A DNA stretch of 64,000 bases from Ensifer sp. IC3342. Its GTDB lineage: Bacteria; Pseudomonadota; Alphaproteobacteria; Rhizobiales; Rhizobiaceae. The translations under genes were made by a program, and so were the position numbers. Under the pieces are notes generated by a model. It had not been told where the DNA came from and did no database searches. It saw only the letters and a program-made list of their open reading frames with translations. Positions within the stretch are counted from its first letter, which is position 1, and every line of letters begins with the position of its first letter. This document shows positions 54,436 to 63,876 of the stretch, piece by piece. Where the stretch lies: positions 410,328 through 474,327 of the forward strand of contig NZ_JADYVE010000005.1 in NCBI RefSeq assembly GCF_020193655.1. The letters run 5' to 3'.

Positions 54436-55911
54436 ATGACGACTGAAATCCGCAACACGCTCCGCTTCCTGCTGAACGACCGGCTCGTCGAGCTTGCCGA
54501 TGTTTCGCCGGTCCAGACGCTGCTCGATTTCCTGCGCATCGACCGCAACCTGCGCGGAACCAAGGAAGGCTGCGCCGAGGGCGACTGCGGCGCCTGCACC
54601 GTACTCATCGGCCGGCTTCTTGGCGGTCAACTGAAATACGAATCCATCAACGCCTGCATCCGCTTTGTCGGTTCGCTCGATGGCTGTCATGTCGTCACCG
54701 TCGATGCTCTGGCCCAGCCGAACGGCCCGCTTCACCCGGTGCAGCAGGCGATGGTCGACACGCACGCCTCGCAATGCGGCTTCTGCACGCCGGGCTTCGT
54801 CATGTCGCTTTACGGCCTCTGGATGGAAAATTCGAAGCCGAGCGTTCAGGAGATCGAAAGGGCGTTGCAGGGCAACCTCTGTCGCTGCACCGGCTATGCG
54901 GCGATCATCCGTGCCGCGGAGGCGATCTCATCGATCGGCGAGGTCGGGAAAGATCCGCTCGTCGCCGAGCGCGAAAATATCGCCAGGCAGCTTGCCGCGC
55001 TTCAGGATGGCCGTCGCGTCGTGATCGGCAAGGAGACTGAACGCTTCGTGCTGCCGGCCTCGGTCGAAGACTTCGCTGCCGTACTCGAAGCCGACCCGAA
55101 AGCGACGATCGTCGCGGGCTCGACCGATGTTGGTCTCTGGGTAACAAAGTTCATGCGCGACATCGCGCCGGTGGTGCATATCTCGCATCTCGACGAACTG
55201 CGCCGGATCTCCGTCGACGCCCACGGCATCACGCTTGGGGCCGGCGCCAGCTATACCGAGGCCTATCCGGTGATCGTGGAGCACTTCCCGCAGATGCGGG
55301 AGCTGTGGGACCGGATCGGCGGCCAGCAGGTGCGCAACATGGGCACCGTCGGCGGTAACATAGCCAATGGTTCGCCGATCGGCGACACGCCGCCGGCGCT
55401 GATCGCGCTCGGCGCATCGGTGACGCTGCGCAGGGGCGAACGGCGTCGGACCCTGCCGCTGGAAGCTTTCTTCATCGAATACGGAAAGCAGTATCGCGAA
55501 CCCGGCGAATTTGTCGAAACCGTACGCATTCCCTTTCTCAGGGAGGCGGCCCGCTTTGCCGTCTACAAGGTCACCAAGCGCTTGGACGAAGACATTTCCG
55601 CCGTTTGCGGTGCCTTTCGGGTGACGCTCGACGGACGGGGCAAGGTCGCCGAGGCAACGATCGCTTTCGGCGGAATGGCCGGCACGCCGAAGCGCGCCTC
55701 GAAGGTGGAGGCGACGCTCACAGGAGCGGATTGGACCGACGCGACGGTTGAAGCGGCCGTCGCCGCCTTTGGCGAAGATTTCACGCCTCTGACCGATTGG
55801 CGCGCCTCGGCCGAATACCGCATGCTCGTGGCGAAGAACCTGCTCCGCCGCTTTTACCTGGAAACGCGAGAAGCCGGACGCGTCCGGCTCGATCGCGCCG
55901 TCGCGGTTTAG
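54436..55911 (+). CDS. xdhA: Xanthine dehydrogenase small subunit
   Basis: 491 residues. It carries the two [2Fe-2S] domains and the FAD domain. Cluster ligands are in TKEGCAEGDCGACTVLIG for the plant-type cluster, and CGFCTPGFVMSLYGL with GNLCRCTGYAAII for the second. The FAD domain starts near residue 205 (TIVAGSTDVGLWVTKFM, QVRNMGTVGGNIANGSPIGD). Electrons from the Mo site in XdhB pass to NAD+. It is followed by xdhB after 13 nt. Confidence 0.95.
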   Translation: MTTEIRNTLRFLLNDRLVELADVSPVQTLLDFLRIDRNLRGTKEGCAEGDCGACTVLIGRLLGGQLKYESINACIRFVGSLDGCHVVTVDALAQPNGPLHPVQQAMVDTHASQCGFCTPGFVMSLYGLWMENSKPSVQEIERALQGNLCRCTGYAAIIRAAEAISSIGEVGKDPLVAERENIARQLAALQDGRRVVIGKETERFVLPASVEDFAAVLEADPKATIVAGSTDVGLWVTKFMRDIAPVVHISHLDELRRISVDAHGITLGAGASYTEAYPVIVEHFPQMRELWDRIGGQQVRNMGTVGGNIANGSPIGDTPPALIALGASVTLRRGERRRTLPLEAFFIEYGKQYREPGEFVETVRIPFLREAARFAVYKVTKRLDEDISAVCGAFRVTLDGRGKVAEATIAFGGMAGTPKRASKVEATLTGADWTDATVEAAVAAFGEDFTPLTDWRASAEYRMLVAKNLLRRFYLETREAGRVRLDRAVAV

Positions 55912-55924
55912 GGAGGTTTGAGCC

Positions 55925-58270
55925 ATGAATGTGATGCAGCCCATCGACCGCATCCGCGGAGGCGTTCACGAGAAGGAAAAGCACGAGTCGGGCCACAAGC
56001 ATGTGTCGGGCACGGCCGAATATATCGACGATATTCCCGAGCCTGTCGGGACATTGCACGCCTATCTCGGCCTGTCCGCCCGGGCGCACGCGGAAATCCT
56101 GTCGATCGATTTTGCGGATGTGAGCGCCAGCGCCGGCGTCGTCGGCATTCTGACGGCGGACGACATTCCCGGCGAAAACGATATCAGCCCGGCGCATAAA
56201 CATGACGATCCGGTTTTTGCGACCGGCAAGGTCGAGTTTCACGGCCAGCCGATCTTCGCCGTCATAGCAACGTCACGCGACGCCGCGCGGCGGGCGGCGG
56301 CAAAGGTCAAGATCGACTATCGCGACCTGCCGTATGTCACTGATGTCAAGGAGGCCGCGGCGGCGAGCTATCCGCTGGTGATCGATCCGCTGAAGCTCGA
56401 ACGCGGCGACATCGACGCCGGTTTCGCCAAGGCGAAGAATATCGTTGAAGGTGAGATGCGGATCGGTGGTCAGGATCACTTCTACCTGGAGGGCCATATC
56501 TCCTTCGCCATGCCCGGCGAGGACGATGAGGTGACCGTCTATGCGTCGACCCAGCATCCGAGCGAGACGCAGCATATGGTCGCCCAGGTGCTCGGCGTGC
56601 CTTCCAATGCGGTGACGGTCAATGTCCGGCGCATGGGCGGTGGCTTCGGCGGCAAGGAGACGCAGGCGAACCTCTTCGCAGCGGTCGCAGCCATGGCGGC
56701 GCGAAAATATCGCCGTGCCGTCAAGATCCGCCCCGACCGCGATGACGACATGACTGCAACCGGCAAGCGCCACGATTTCCATGTCGACTACAAGATCGGC
56801 TTCGACGATGACGGCCGGATTGAGGCGGTCGATGCGGTCTTTGCCGCGCGCTGCGGCTTTTCGGCGGACCTCTCCGGTCCCGTGACGGACCGCGCGCTTT
56901 TCCACGCCGACAACTGCTATTTCTATCCGAACGTCCGGCTGCGCTCGCGGCCAATGAAGACCAATACGGTGTCGAATACCGCCTTCCGCGGTTTCGGCGG
57001 GCCGCAGGGCATGGTCGGCGGCGAGCGGATGATCGAGGACATCGCCTACACGCTCGGCAAGGATCCGCTCGAGATCCGCAAGCTCAACTTCTACGGTGGC
57101 GAGGGACGTAACCTGACGCCCTATCACCAGACGGTGGAAGACAACATTATCGGGCGGATCATCGAGGAACTCGAAACGTCCGCCGACTATGCCGCCCGGC
57201 GTGAGGCCGTTCTCGCCTTCAACCGCGAGAACCACGTGATCAAGCGCGGCATTGCGCTGACGCCGGTAAAGTTCGGCATTTCCTTCACCAAGACGGAATA
57301 CAACCAGGCCGGGGCTCTGGTCCATGTCTATACCGACGGCTCGATCCACCTGAACCATGGCGGAACCGAGATGGGGCAGGGGCTCTACACCAAGGTAGCC
57401 CAGGTCGTGGCCGACGAATTCCAGGTCGATCTCGACCGGATCAAGGTGACCGCGACCTCGACCGGCAAGGTGCCGAACACGTCCGCAACGGCTGCCTCGT
57501 CCGGCTCGGACCTGAACGGCATGGCGGCCGCCAATGCGGCTCAGCAGATCAAGGCGCGGCTCGTCAGCTTTGCGGCGGAACGCTATGGCGTCAGCGAAGC
57601 GGATGTCGCCTTCGAGCCGAATGTGGTGCGGATCGGCAGCGAGCGCATCCCGTTCCCGGAATTCATCAAGACGGCATACACGGCGCGTGTTCAGCTTTCC
57701 GCCGCCGGCTTCTACAAGACGCCGAAGATCCACTGGAACCGTTCCGAAGGCCGCGGCCGTCCGTTCTACTACTACGCCTACGGTGCATCCTGCTCGGAGG
57801 TCAGCGTCGACACGCTGACCGGCGAATACCAGGTCGATCGTACCGACATCATCCACGACGTCGGCAAATCGCTCAATCCGGCGCTCGACCTCGGCCAGGT
57901 CGAGGGCGCCTTCGTGCAGGGCATGGGCTGGCTTACGACGGAAGAACTCTGGTGGGATGCGAAGGGGCGGTTGCGTACCCACGCGCCATCGACCTACAAG
58001 ATCCCGCTCGCTTCCGACCGGCCACGTGTCTTCAACGTGCGTCTGGCCGAATGGTCGGTAAATCGCGAGGAGACGATCCGCCGCTCCAAGGCGGTCGGCG
58101 AACCGCCCTTCATGTTGGGCATTTCCGTTCTCGAAGCTATATCAATGGGAGCGGCGAGCGTTGCGGGATATCGTATCCCACCGCGTATCGACGCCCCGGC
58201 GACGCCCGAGCGCGTGCTGATGGCGATCGAGAGGCTGCGCGGGAACGCAGCAACGGAGACAACGCGGTAG
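55925..58270 (+). CDS. xdhB: Xanthine dehydrogenase molybdenum-binding subunit
   Basis: 781 residues, the molybdopterin subunit that oxidises hypoxanthine and xanthine to urate. The marks are KHVSGTAEYIDDIPEP, NVRRMGGGFGGKETQANL, NTAFRGFGGPQGMV with the substrate-site Arg, HLNHGGTEMGQGLYTKVAQV, and a C-terminal SKAVGEPPFMLGISVLEAI with the catalytic Glu. GC-rich like its neighbours; complete. XdhC, needed for its cofactor, follows. Confidence 0.95.
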   Translation: MNVMQPIDRIRGGVHEKEKHESGHKHVSGTAEYIDDIPEPVGTLHAYLGLSARAHAEILSIDFADVSASAGVVGILTADDIPGENDISPAHKHDDPVFATGKVEFHGQPIFAVIATSRDAARRAAAKVKIDYRDLPYVTDVKEAAAASYPLVIDPLKLERGDIDAGFAKAKNIVEGEMRIGGQDHFYLEGHISFAMPGEDDEVTVYASTQHPSETQHMVAQVLGVPSNAVTVNVRRMGGGFGGKETQANLFAAVAAMAARKYRRAVKIRPDRDDDMTATGKRHDFHVDYKIGFDDDGRIEAVDAVFAARCGFSADLSGPVTDRALFHADNCYFYPNVRLRSRPMKTNTVSNTAFRGFGGPQGMVGGERMIEDIAYTLGKDPLEIRKLNFYGGEGRNLTPYHQTVEDNIIGRIIEELETSADYAARREAVLAFNRENHVIKRGIALTPVKFGISFTKTEYNQAGALVHVYTDGSIHLNHGGTEMGQGLYTKVAQVVADEFQVDLDRIKVTATSTGKVPNTSATAASSGSDLNGMAAANAAQQIKARLVSFAAERYGVSEADVAFEPNVVRIGSERIPFPEFIKTAYTARVQLSAAGFYKTPKIHWNRSEGRGRPFYYYAYGASCSEVSVDTLTGEYQVDRTDIIHDVGKSLNPALDLGQVEGAFVQGMGWLTTEELWWDAKGRLRTHAPSTYKIPLASDRPRVFNVRLAEWSVNREETIRRSKAVGEPPFMLGISVLEAISMGAASVAGYRIPPRIDAPATPERVLMAIERLRGNAATETTR

Positions 58271-58325
58271 CATTGAATGCGGCGCACGGCCGGTAGGGTC
58301 ATGCGCGGAAACAGGAACCACGAGC

Positions 58326-59189
58326 ATGCTGGCGAGCAGAGAGGATATCCGGGCTTTCCTGAACCGAGAAGCGGCCTCAATTCTCGTCGAGGTAGCCGTC
58401 GCGGCCGGCTCGACACCTCGCGACACGGATGCCTGGATGCTCGTCTCGAATGATCAAATCTTCGGTACGATTGGCGGCGGCCAGCTGGAATATATGGCGA
58501 TCGATCACGCGCGGAAGCTCCTCCAGGGAACGAGCGCGGATTACGAGCTGACGATCCCGCTCGGCCCCGAGATCGGCCAATGCTGTGGCGGTCGCGTCGC
58601 GCTCGCCTTCAAGGCGGTCGACGAGGAAACCCGCGCGGCACTGATCGAGCGCAGCGACCGCGAGATCGCCCGTCGGCCGCATGTTTACGTCTTCGGCGCC
58701 GGCCATGTCGGCGATGCACTCGCCATGGCACTTTCGCTGGTGCCGGTTCGAACCATCCTCGTCGATACGCGTGAGCAGGAGCTTTCGGCCGTCGATGTGC
58801 CGGGGATCGAGACCTGCCTTACAGCGATGCCGGAGGCGGTCGTGCGCGATGCCCCGGCGGGAAGCGCTTTCGTCATTCTCACCCACGACCATGCGCTGGA
58901 TTTCCTGATCGCCGCCGAAGCGCTCAGCCGCGAGGATGCCTGCTACGTTGGCATGATCGGCTCGAAGACCAAGCGCGCCACGTTCAAGAGCTGGCTTTCG
59001 CGGGAGATAAAACGCCCTGAGCTCTTACACAGGCTCGTCTGTCCGATTGGCGGAACTGCGGTCAAGGACAAGCGGCCGGCCGTCATCGCAGCGCTTGCCG
59101 CCGCCGAAATCATGACTGCTGCCCTGAGCCATGATCGCCAGCAGGACGATGTCGCGTCGCGAAAACGGGGAAGGTGGGTCAGGGCGTGA
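58326..59189 (+). CDS. xdhC: Xanthine dehydrogenase accessory protein
   Basis: 287 residues. It binds and inserts the sulfurated molybdenum cofactor into XdhB. The N-terminal part has LVEVAVAAGSTPRDTDAWM and FGTIGGGQLEYMAID. The QCCGGRVAL motif is diagnostic. The C-terminal Rossmann domain has VYVFGAGHVGDALAMAL, VILTHDHALD and MIGSKTKRATFKSWL. It is the last gene of the xdh operon. Confidence 0.94.
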   Translation: MLASREDIRAFLNREAASILVEVAVAAGSTPRDTDAWMLVSNDQIFGTIGGGQLEYMAIDHARKLLQGTSADYELTIPLGPEIGQCCGGRVALAFKAVDEETRAALIERSDREIARRPHVYVFGAGHVGDALAMALSLVPVRTILVDTREQELSAVDVPGIETCLTAMPEAVVRDAPAGSAFVILTHDHALDFLIAAEALSREDACYVGMIGSKTKRATFKSWLSREIKRPELLHRLVCPIGGTAVKDKRPAVIAALAAAEIMTAALSHDRQQDDVASRKRGRWVRA

Positions 59190-59195
59190 GGCAGG

Positions 59196-59600
59196 TCAAC
59201 CAGGGCTCTCGCTCTTGACGGCGGATCGAGGCCTGACGACGCAATCTGCAAGACGGTCCAGCTCGTTCAACTCCGCGGCGTGGCGCTGACCCCATTCGCA
59301 GAGCGCAAGCAGCACGGGTTCGAGGCTCAGCCCCAGCGCCGTTGCCGAATACTCGACGCGCGGCGGGACCTCGCGAAAGATCTCCCGATGAACAAGGCCA
59401 TGCTCCTCCATTTCCCGGAGTTGCTGGATGAGAACCTTCTGGCTGACGGCGGGGACCAGTCTCTTGAGCTCGGACAGTCGTTTTGGCGCGTCGAACAGGT
59501 GGTAGAGGATAACGGCCTTCCAGCGCCCGGAGATCACCTTCAAGGCGCGTTCGGAGGGTAGGACCGGCAATTTCTTCATGATCTCGGCCATGGTTACCAT
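59196..59600 (-). CDS. HxlR-family transcriptional regulator
   Basis: 134 residues. Winged HTH with SERALKVISGRWKAVILYHL, APKRLSELKRLVPAVSQKVLIQQLREME-type segment, EHGLVHREIFREVPPRVEYSAT and LGLSLEPVLLALCEWG. The family regulates divergent reductases in response to electrophiles or quinones. It lies divergent from a quinone oxidoreductase gene, which fits that role. It lacks the usual N-terminal redox-sensing cysteine; the only Cys near the ends are at CEWG and DCVV. Confidence 0.92.
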   Translation of the reverse strand: MVTMAEIMKKLPVLPSERALKVISGRWKAVILYHLFDAPKRLSELKRLVPAVSQKVLIQQLREMEEHGLVHREIFREVPPRVEYSATALGLSLEPVLLALCEWGQRHAAELNELDRLADCVVRPRSAVKSESPG

Positions 59601-59742
59601 CTGGTCAGTATGGAACGAATGAGTGTGTAGATCCGTCTTGGACGGTAAGCCTAAATGGCGGTCAGAGCAATTCCAGGAAAGGTGTGTAACGGCTTTCCGT
59701 CCGGAATTGCGCCGCTTCTAACGCCACCACGATCCAAGACAG

Positions 59743-61038
59743 ATGCACATGAAAGCGATTCAGTTCCGTCGCTTCGGCCCGCCCGAGGTGCTTGAAACCA
59801 TTGATGCTCCCAAGCCAGTGCCGGGAGATGGCGAGGTCCTTGTTCGCACGCGCGCCATCGGCGTGAACTTTTTCGAAGCGCTGATGCGAGAGGACCGTTA
59901 CGCGGTGACGCCGGAGCTGCCGATGATCCCCGGCGTCGAGGTTGCCGGTGTCCTCGAGGCGGTGGGTGCCGGTGTTTCCGATACCATCATTGGCAGCCGG
60001 GTCGCCGTTCCCATGTTCGCCTTTGGCCGCGGCTCCGGTTACGCCGAATATGTCACGATTGACGCCGCGGCACTGGTGCCGGTGCCGAATGGTTTGTCGT
60101 TTGAGACGGCGACCGCGCTGATGATACAGGGGCTGACTGCGTTGCACCTCATTCGTCAAAGTCCGCCAACAGGAAAGACGATCCTAGTGACTGCCGCCGC
60201 GGGCGGTGTGGGTTCGCTGCTGACGCAACTGGCGAAGGGCGCCGGAGCCCGGTCGATCGTGGCGACCGCAAGCTCTGACAGGAAGCTGGAACTGGTGCGC
60301 TCTCTCGGCGCAGACATCGGCGTCGACTACTCGCAGCCAAACTGGCCAGCGGCCCTTAAGGAAATGCTGGACGGCAGAGGCATCGACATCGTCTACGACT
60401 TGATCGGTGGCCCGTTCACGAAAGCGGCGCTCACTCTGCTGGCGCCTGGGGGCGAACTGATCTTCGGTGCCCTGGGCCGGTTCGGTCTCGGCTCGGGCGA
60501 GATGGAGGCGATGTTTTCGCAAAACCAGTCGTTGCGCGGGTTCGCCCTGCTTCCCCTGCTGACGGCCGCCGGCATGAAAACCGATCTCGCCGATCTCTTC
60601 AATCAGGCCGAAAAGGGAACGCTGCGGGTGATCGACGGCGGGCGCTTTCCGCTCGTGCGGGCCGCTTCAAAGTCGGCAAACGGCCGGGAAGATCGTGCTG
60701 ATCTCTTGAGCGGTCTGCTCCAATCACCCCGGAACGAGAAAGGCGACGGCAAAGTTGCGGAGGACATCCGCGATCGGAAGGTGGCGGTGCGGCTCGAAGA
60801 TGTTCCCGGTGGCCAGATTCTGCAATCGCGTGAGATCGCGGCCGTCGGGCCACACCAGATAGGTGTCCTCCCACAATTCGGGCAGGACGGACAGTCTGTC
60901 GCCGTCCGTGTGGCGGAAGACGAGGCGCGGGACCACGGTGATCGAAAAGTCGTTCTCCGCATGCCGCATGAACGCAGCGACGTGGCGCGAGCTGGGACCT
61001 TGCACATGCAAGGGAAGATACCCGCCTGTCGCCAATAG
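59743..61038 (+). CDS. Quinone oxidoreductase (NADPH-dependent MDR family), C-terminus frameshifted
   Basis: As written the frame is 431 residues. The first ~305 are a normal quinone oxidoreductase (GPPEVLETIDAPKPVPGDGE, GVEVAGVLEAVGAGV, Rossmann AAAGGVGSLLTQLAKGAGA, YDLIGGPFTKAALTLLAPGG). After FPLVRAA the family should continue with roughly EAHRAL then LQSRQTAGKIVLIS. The LQSRQTAGKIVLIS part does occur, but in another frame, ending at a TGA at 60707-60709. About 17 bases thus appear deleted near 60662. The actual frame reads on antisense to treY for 110 codons. The protein may be inactive or weakly active. A second ATG at 59749 may be the real start. Confidence 0.8.
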   Translation: MHMKAIQFRRFGPPEVLETIDAPKPVPGDGEVLVRTRAIGVNFFEALMREDRYAVTPELPMIPGVEVAGVLEAVGAGVSDTIIGSRVAVPMFAFGRGSGYAEYVTIDAAALVPVPNGLSFETATALMIQGLTALHLIRQSPPTGKTILVTAAAGGVGSLLTQLAKGAGARSIVATASSDRKLELVRSLGADIGVDYSQPNWPAALKEMLDGRGIDIVYDLIGGPFTKAALTLLAPGGELIFGALGRFGLGSGEMEAMFSQNQSLRGFALLPLLTAAGMKTDLADLFNQAEKGTLRVIDGGRFPLVRAASKSANGREDRADLLSGLLQSPRNEKGDGKVAEDIRDRKVAVRLEDVPGGQILQSREIAAVGPHQIGVLPQFGQDGQSVAVRVAEDEARDHGDRKVVLRMPHERSDVARAGTLHMQGKIPACRQ

Positions 61039-63354
61039 GTCCGAGCCCCCGTTTCGGCGATAGTTCAGGCATCTTTCGATCAGCAATTGCTTGCAGTCTT
61101 CGAAATCGCTTGCGGTTGGCGTGTGCGGCAGTTTGGAGGGTGTGGGCCGTGGCGAAAAAGGCCGGCGGTTATCAGGGTCGACGAGGCTGAAGTCGAGACG
61201 CTCGCTGCCTTGATAAATATCCGGGACCCCTGGCGCGGTCAGTTTCACGAGGGTTTGCGAGAGGCTGTTGATCAGGCCGGCCTGGATGAAGGGCGTCACG
61301 GTCGTCCCGAAGCTTTCGAGAAACGTTCGGTTCTGCAAATCGAAGAGGTCAGAGAGGAACCCAATCACGCCCGTTTCGTAGCGCTCGTCCGGAGACTCCC
61401 AGCTCGTCCTCAGTTTTGCTTCTCGGAGCGCCTTAACGGCAAAGCCGCCAAAGCGTTCGCGCAACGCGGAATGATCGTCTTCATGGAGAGAGGACTCGAT
61501 AGGCCAGATACCAAGCAAGCTCTGGTAGAGGAACTGCTCCACGGAGGCTTCCGGTGCATCGCCGCCTGGGAGGTGGCGGATCCGCTCGGCATTCATCTCG
61601 TGCCAGCGGGCAACCGATGCCGCCCAGACGTCCGGTGCCTCGCTGATGGTATGGAGACGGGCGCGTGCGTCCTCACCGCGTTTGGTGTCATGCGTCGACG
61701 TTGCCGACAGGCCGTTTGGCATATCGCGTGCCCGATCCTCCATCATCTCATGAAAGCGGTCGATGCCGCCCGGTACCCAGGATGGAGCAGCTCCCACCTC
61801 ATTCGCGGCGAGATAATCGGTCGTTCTGTAGAAGAAAGTGTCCTCGACCGCCTTGGCCATGACGGCGCCGCTCAGCTGTTGAAAGCGCGTTCGGAACTCG
61901 GATTGCAATTCCCGGTCGGCAAAACCGCTCTTCGACTTCAGCGCGGCAATGACAAGGGCTATTTCGGCCTCGGCAGTGGGGGCAGCGGCCACTGCTTTCA
62001 ACTCTATTTCGTCGAGGATCCGTTTGTCGCGCTCGGTTGCGCCGCGTTCGCTGACATAGGTTCGGTAGACGTGCAACGCTGCCATCAGCTGGCGAATGGC
62101 TTCGGCGCAGCGGTCGGTGTCCTGCGATGAACCGTCGTTGTTCCCGAGGCGGACGACAAGTCTGGCCAGCCGCATGACCTCGGCATTGAAGTTATGATTC
62201 AACACCTGCAGCTTGCATTCCAGGACTGCCTTCTTCACTGCCGATCTGCGTGCCTCACTCGAAAGCCCGGAGGAAGGCCGCTCGTTGGTCAGGAGTTCCG
62301 CCAGGGCGGAGATGAACTCGTAGCCCGTGCTCCCCTCAACCGGCCATTCCCGCGGCAGAGCTTCACGCGCCTCCAATATCTTCTCGACGACGACGTAGGT
62401 TCTGTTGCCGACGAGTTGTCGCAACCGATGAAGATAGGCTTCAGGATCAGCAAGGCCGTCGATGTGATCGACCCGTAATCCGTCGACCAGGCCCTGCTTG
62501 ATCAGATCCAGAGTCAGCCGATGGGTGTCCGCGAAAACCGACGGCTTCTCGACGCGCAGGCCGACGAGACCAGCTACTTCGAAGAACCGGCGATAGCTCA
62601 TCTGCTCTCGCGCGCTTTTCCAGCTTGTGAGCCGCCAGGGCTGCGACTGATGCAGCCGCCGCATGTGCTGCTCGTCGGCGGAGAGCCGTTCGAGACGTTC
62701 GTCAAGTTCGGCGGCAACCTGGGGCGTCTCGACGACCGACGCGACTTCGGAATGAAGATCTGCGGTGCCCTTGGATTCCGCTGCACCGGCAACGGCCGCA
62801 ACCCTTTCGAGAGCCGGGCCCGCGCCCTTGAGAATTGCCGGATAGGTAGCCGGACTGAGCGGATACAGCGCGTCAAAATACTTGAAGGCCAGGCAATTGT
62901 GGTTGCGATCGAGTGCGAGCTGCACGTTGCCGCCGGCGAGCTCTTCCTCGAAAGACTGCCCCAGGAAAGGCAGGGTAAGAGGCTCCCGCCAGTCGATGTC
63001 GAAATGACCGGCAAAGGCGCTGGAACGGCCCGATTCGATGACACTGTGCCACCATTCGTTCTCGAGGCTCGCAGCCATATGGTTCGGGACGATGTCCAGA
63101 ATTATGCCGAGCCCTTGTGCTTTCAGTTGGCGAACCAGCCGCAAAAATCCCTCGCGACCACCCAGACTGGGGTCGATCTCGTTGAAGTCGATGACATCGT
63201 AGCCATGCGTTGAGCCATGCACGGCGGTAAATATCGGCGAGCCGTAAAGATGGGATATGCCGAGGCGGATGAGATGTGGGATCAACTCCACGGCTTTTGC
63301 GAAGTCCATCCCGTTTCGAAACTGCAGGCGGTAGGTTGCGTTGGGCGGCTGCAT
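60724..63354 (-). CDS. treY: Maltooligosyl trehalose synthase
   Basis: 876 residues from MQPPNATYRLQFRNGMDF at 63354; the frame is open to 63675 but the extra part shows no conservation. A GH13 family enzyme that converts the reducing-end alpha-1,4 link of maltooligosaccharides to alpha-1,1, giving maltooligosyl trehalose for TreZ. The marks are GISHLYGSPIFTA, HGYDVIDFNEIDPSLGG, DIVPNHMA, GLRVDHIDGLADPEAYL with the nucleophile Asp, VVVEKILE, and STHDTKRGEDARAR. No treZ is in the window. Its stop is 15 nt from the original stop of the convergent oxidoreductase. Confidence 0.94.
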   Translation of the reverse strand: MQPPNATYRLQFRNGMDFAKAVELIPHLIRLGISHLYGSPIFTAVHGSTHGYDVIDFNEIDPSLGGREGFLRLVRQLKAQGLGIILDIVPNHMAASLENEWWHSVIESGRSSAFAGHFDIDWREPLTLPFLGQSFEEELAGGNVQLALDRNHNCLAFKYFDALYPLSPATYPAILKGAGPALERVAAVAGAAESKGTADLHSEVASVVETPQVAAELDERLERLSADEQHMRRLHQSQPWRLTSWKSAREQMSYRRFFEVAGLVGLRVEKPSVFADTHRLTLDLIKQGLVDGLRVDHIDGLADPEAYLHRLRQLVGNRTYVVVEKILEAREALPREWPVEGSTGYEFISALAELLTNERPSSGLSSEARRSAVKKAVLECKLQVLNHNFNAEVMRLARLVVRLGNNDGSSQDTDRCAEAIRQLMAALHVYRTYVSERGATERDKRILDEIELKAVAAAPTAEAEIALVIAALKSKSGFADRELQSEFRTRFQQLSGAVMAKAVEDTFFYRTTDYLAANEVGAAPSWVPGGIDRFHEMMEDRARDMPNGLSATSTHDTKRGEDARARLHTISEAPDVWAASVARWHEMNAERIRHLPGGDAPEASVEQFLYQSLLGIWPIESSLHEDDHSALRERFGGFAVKALREAKLRTSWESPDERYETGVIGFLSDLFDLQNRTFLESFGTTVTPFIQAGLINSLSQTLVKLTAPGVPDIYQGSERLDFSLVDPDNRRPFSPRPTPSKLPHTPTASDFEDCKQLLIERCLNYRRNGGSDLLATGGYLPLHVQGPSSRHVAAFMRHAENDFSITVVPRLVFRHTDGDRLSVLPELWEDTYLVWPDGRDLTRLQNLATGNIFEPHRHLPIADVLRNFAVAFLVPG

Positions 63355-63876
63355 TGCGGGTGATTTGAATCCTGTGCTGGCCCAACACCATTCGTCACCC
63401 TTTGTTCCCGGGCGCTTCGATAATCCGCGAGGGCCGGAGCTTGGGCCAGTACAATACGGCGGTACGCAGTTGTGACGGTACGCGGCGAGGTCATGCAGCA
63501 ATTCAAGTGTTACAGCGAGCATTGCGCGTCCGATTGGACGCGCGGCGCCGTAGGTGCGCCGCGTCGCCCGAACCGATCGGTGCTGCAGTGCATCGACCCG
63601 TCGCGGCGAAGCCCGCATGCTGGCTACGTTTTCCGAAAGTATTAATCCGATAGGATGATAATGACTTAGCGACAAGGTTGTCAGGAAAATCCTTTCTCAG
63701 ATGATGGAATTGCCTGTATTTAGCTGGAAAGTCTTACGCTAACCTAACGCAAGGTAGCGGCTTGTTCTGGTTGTATCATTGAAGGACGCAACCGCGCCTA
63801 AAAATACATAAAACGGGGTCCTGAAAAGCTGTTTTACTTTTCCTGATCCTGGCAACAAGGAGAAAGGGAGAACGTT
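63355..63876. other. Intergenic region with two hairpins
   Basis: About 520 bases between treY (-) and the next gene (+). It contains two perfect 8-bp stems, gcgcgtcc/ggacgcgc (63524-63543) and cgcggcgc/gcgccgcg (63541-63563), which overlap. They may be alternative structures in the treY leader. No protein gene was supported. Confidence 0.5.

Noticed and set aside
56273..57982. 569-codon open frame on the minus strand
   Set aside because: Antisense to xdhB, typical mirror frame of GC-rich coding DNA.
63676..63876. Possible riboswitch ahead of the last gene
   Set aside because: No recognised aptamer pattern; only ordinary leader DNA was seen.
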